Positions 22,727 through 22,957 of a DNA stretch of 22,957 nt are shown here, in pieces; position 1 is the first letter of the stretch; each line of letters starts with the position of its first letter. The translations under genes were made by a program, and so were the position numbers. The stretch covers positions 1 through 22,957 of the forward strand of contig DASVWG010000534.1 of the NCBI GenBank assembly GCA_036389695.1, read 5' to 3'. Origin of the DNA: JALZHR01 sp036389695. Lineage in GTDB: Bacteria > Acidobacteriota > Blastocatellia > Pyrinomonadales > Pyrinomonadaceae. The notes under the pieces were generated by a model that saw only the letters and a program-made list of their open reading frames with translations, did no database searches and was not told where the DNA came from.

Positions 22727-22957
22727 TTAAATTTTATCGCCAATCGGCGCGGTAAATTTCTCGTCAATTATATTTCCGGTATTCAACAGTTGAGCAGGCT
22801 CAAACAGCAAAACTTCGACTTCTTCGTCGGCGACCGGACGATGCTCGACGCCGCGCGGCACAATCACGAATTCGCCTTCCTTTAAATGAACCGTTTTATC
22901 GCGAAATTCGAGGCGGAAACTTCCCCTGACCGCCAGAAACATCTCGTCTTCCGTTTC
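22727..22957 (-). CDS. Cupin-domain protein (partial, 5' end outside the window)
   Basis: The C-terminal 76 residues of a small cupin. The visible part starts within the first cupin motif at ETEDEMFLAVRGSFRLEF and continues with the second motif EGEFVIVPRGVEHRPVADEE (G-x-x-x-x-P-x-G-x-x-H). A conserved-style tail ends IGDKI. The frame is open to the window's right edge, and the preceding codons (ETEDE) fit the family, so an internal Met at 22942 is not the start. Such proteins are often metal-binding mannose-6-phosphate-isomerase-like cupins; the substrate cannot be inferred. It lies 40 bp upstream of sufU on the same strand. Confidence 0.85.
   Translation of the reverse strand, partial: ETEDEMFLAVRGSFRLEFRDKTVHLKEGEFVIVPRGVEHRPVADEEVEVLLFEPAQLLNTGNIIDEKFTAPIGDKI

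Overview
The window looks like ordinary chromosome from a free-living, Gram-negative, non-model bacterium. A TonB-dependent receptor, a menaquinone-type enolase, a group III truncated haemoglobin, SufU and an EttA-type ABC-F protein sit among many lineage-specific membrane proteins. My best guess is Acidobacteriota (Blastocatellia/Pyrinomonadaceae-like), from the style of the hypothetical proteins and the abundance of REP-like repeats. This is inference; no rRNA gene is present to settle it. I see no prophage, IS transposase, CRISPR array or plasmid functions.

Layout. Almost everything is on the minus strand. From the left: the 5' end of tuf (EF-Tu), preceded on its strand by tRNA-Tyr, tRNA-Gly and tRNA-Thr in the order tyr-gly-thr-tuf, with a readable promoter upstream of tRNA-Tyr. 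Then (6155 down to 793) a tight run of a secreted or membrane-anchored protein, a membrane protein, a geranylgeranyl-reductase-like flavoprotein, a DUF4173-type membrane protein and XerD. Next are a small membrane protein with a winged-helix regulator (7274-6226) and a solo lipoprotein (8336-7506). A run from 13631 to 8559 holds a low-GC hypothetical gene, a TonB-dependent receptor, a small exported protein and ettA. Then come menC, a secreted VWA-domain protein, the only plus-strand gene (a SAM methyltransferase), and a glycan cluster (membrane glycosyltransferase, GT2, NAD-dependent epimerase). Last are a truncated haemoglobin, a membrane protein and sufU, overlapping end to end, and the 3' part of a cupin gene.

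The most unusual content is the repeats. (1) Three long palindromes share arms of about 30 bp (core GCGACAGTGATGGAGCG) but have unrelated loops; two of them bracket the lone plus-strand methyltransferase, which suggests an inversion. (2) Several hairpins have arms built from iterated 7-mers (GGATGAR, AATTACG, TTGAGTT) or 9-10-mers (ACAGGAT, CGCAGAT), sometimes one family nested in the loop of another. (3) A REP-like hairpin with loop TGCGGTAGCG occurs inside coding sequence: as an inverted pair forming an exactly codon-aligned 132-bp insert in the flavoprotein gene, and as a single copy in the TonB receptor gene. Its stem bases co-vary between copies. (4) A two-headed BIME-like element lies just after the VWA gene. 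Five of the intergenic elements start within about 20 nt of a stop codon, so they probably also act as terminators or mRNA 3' ends.
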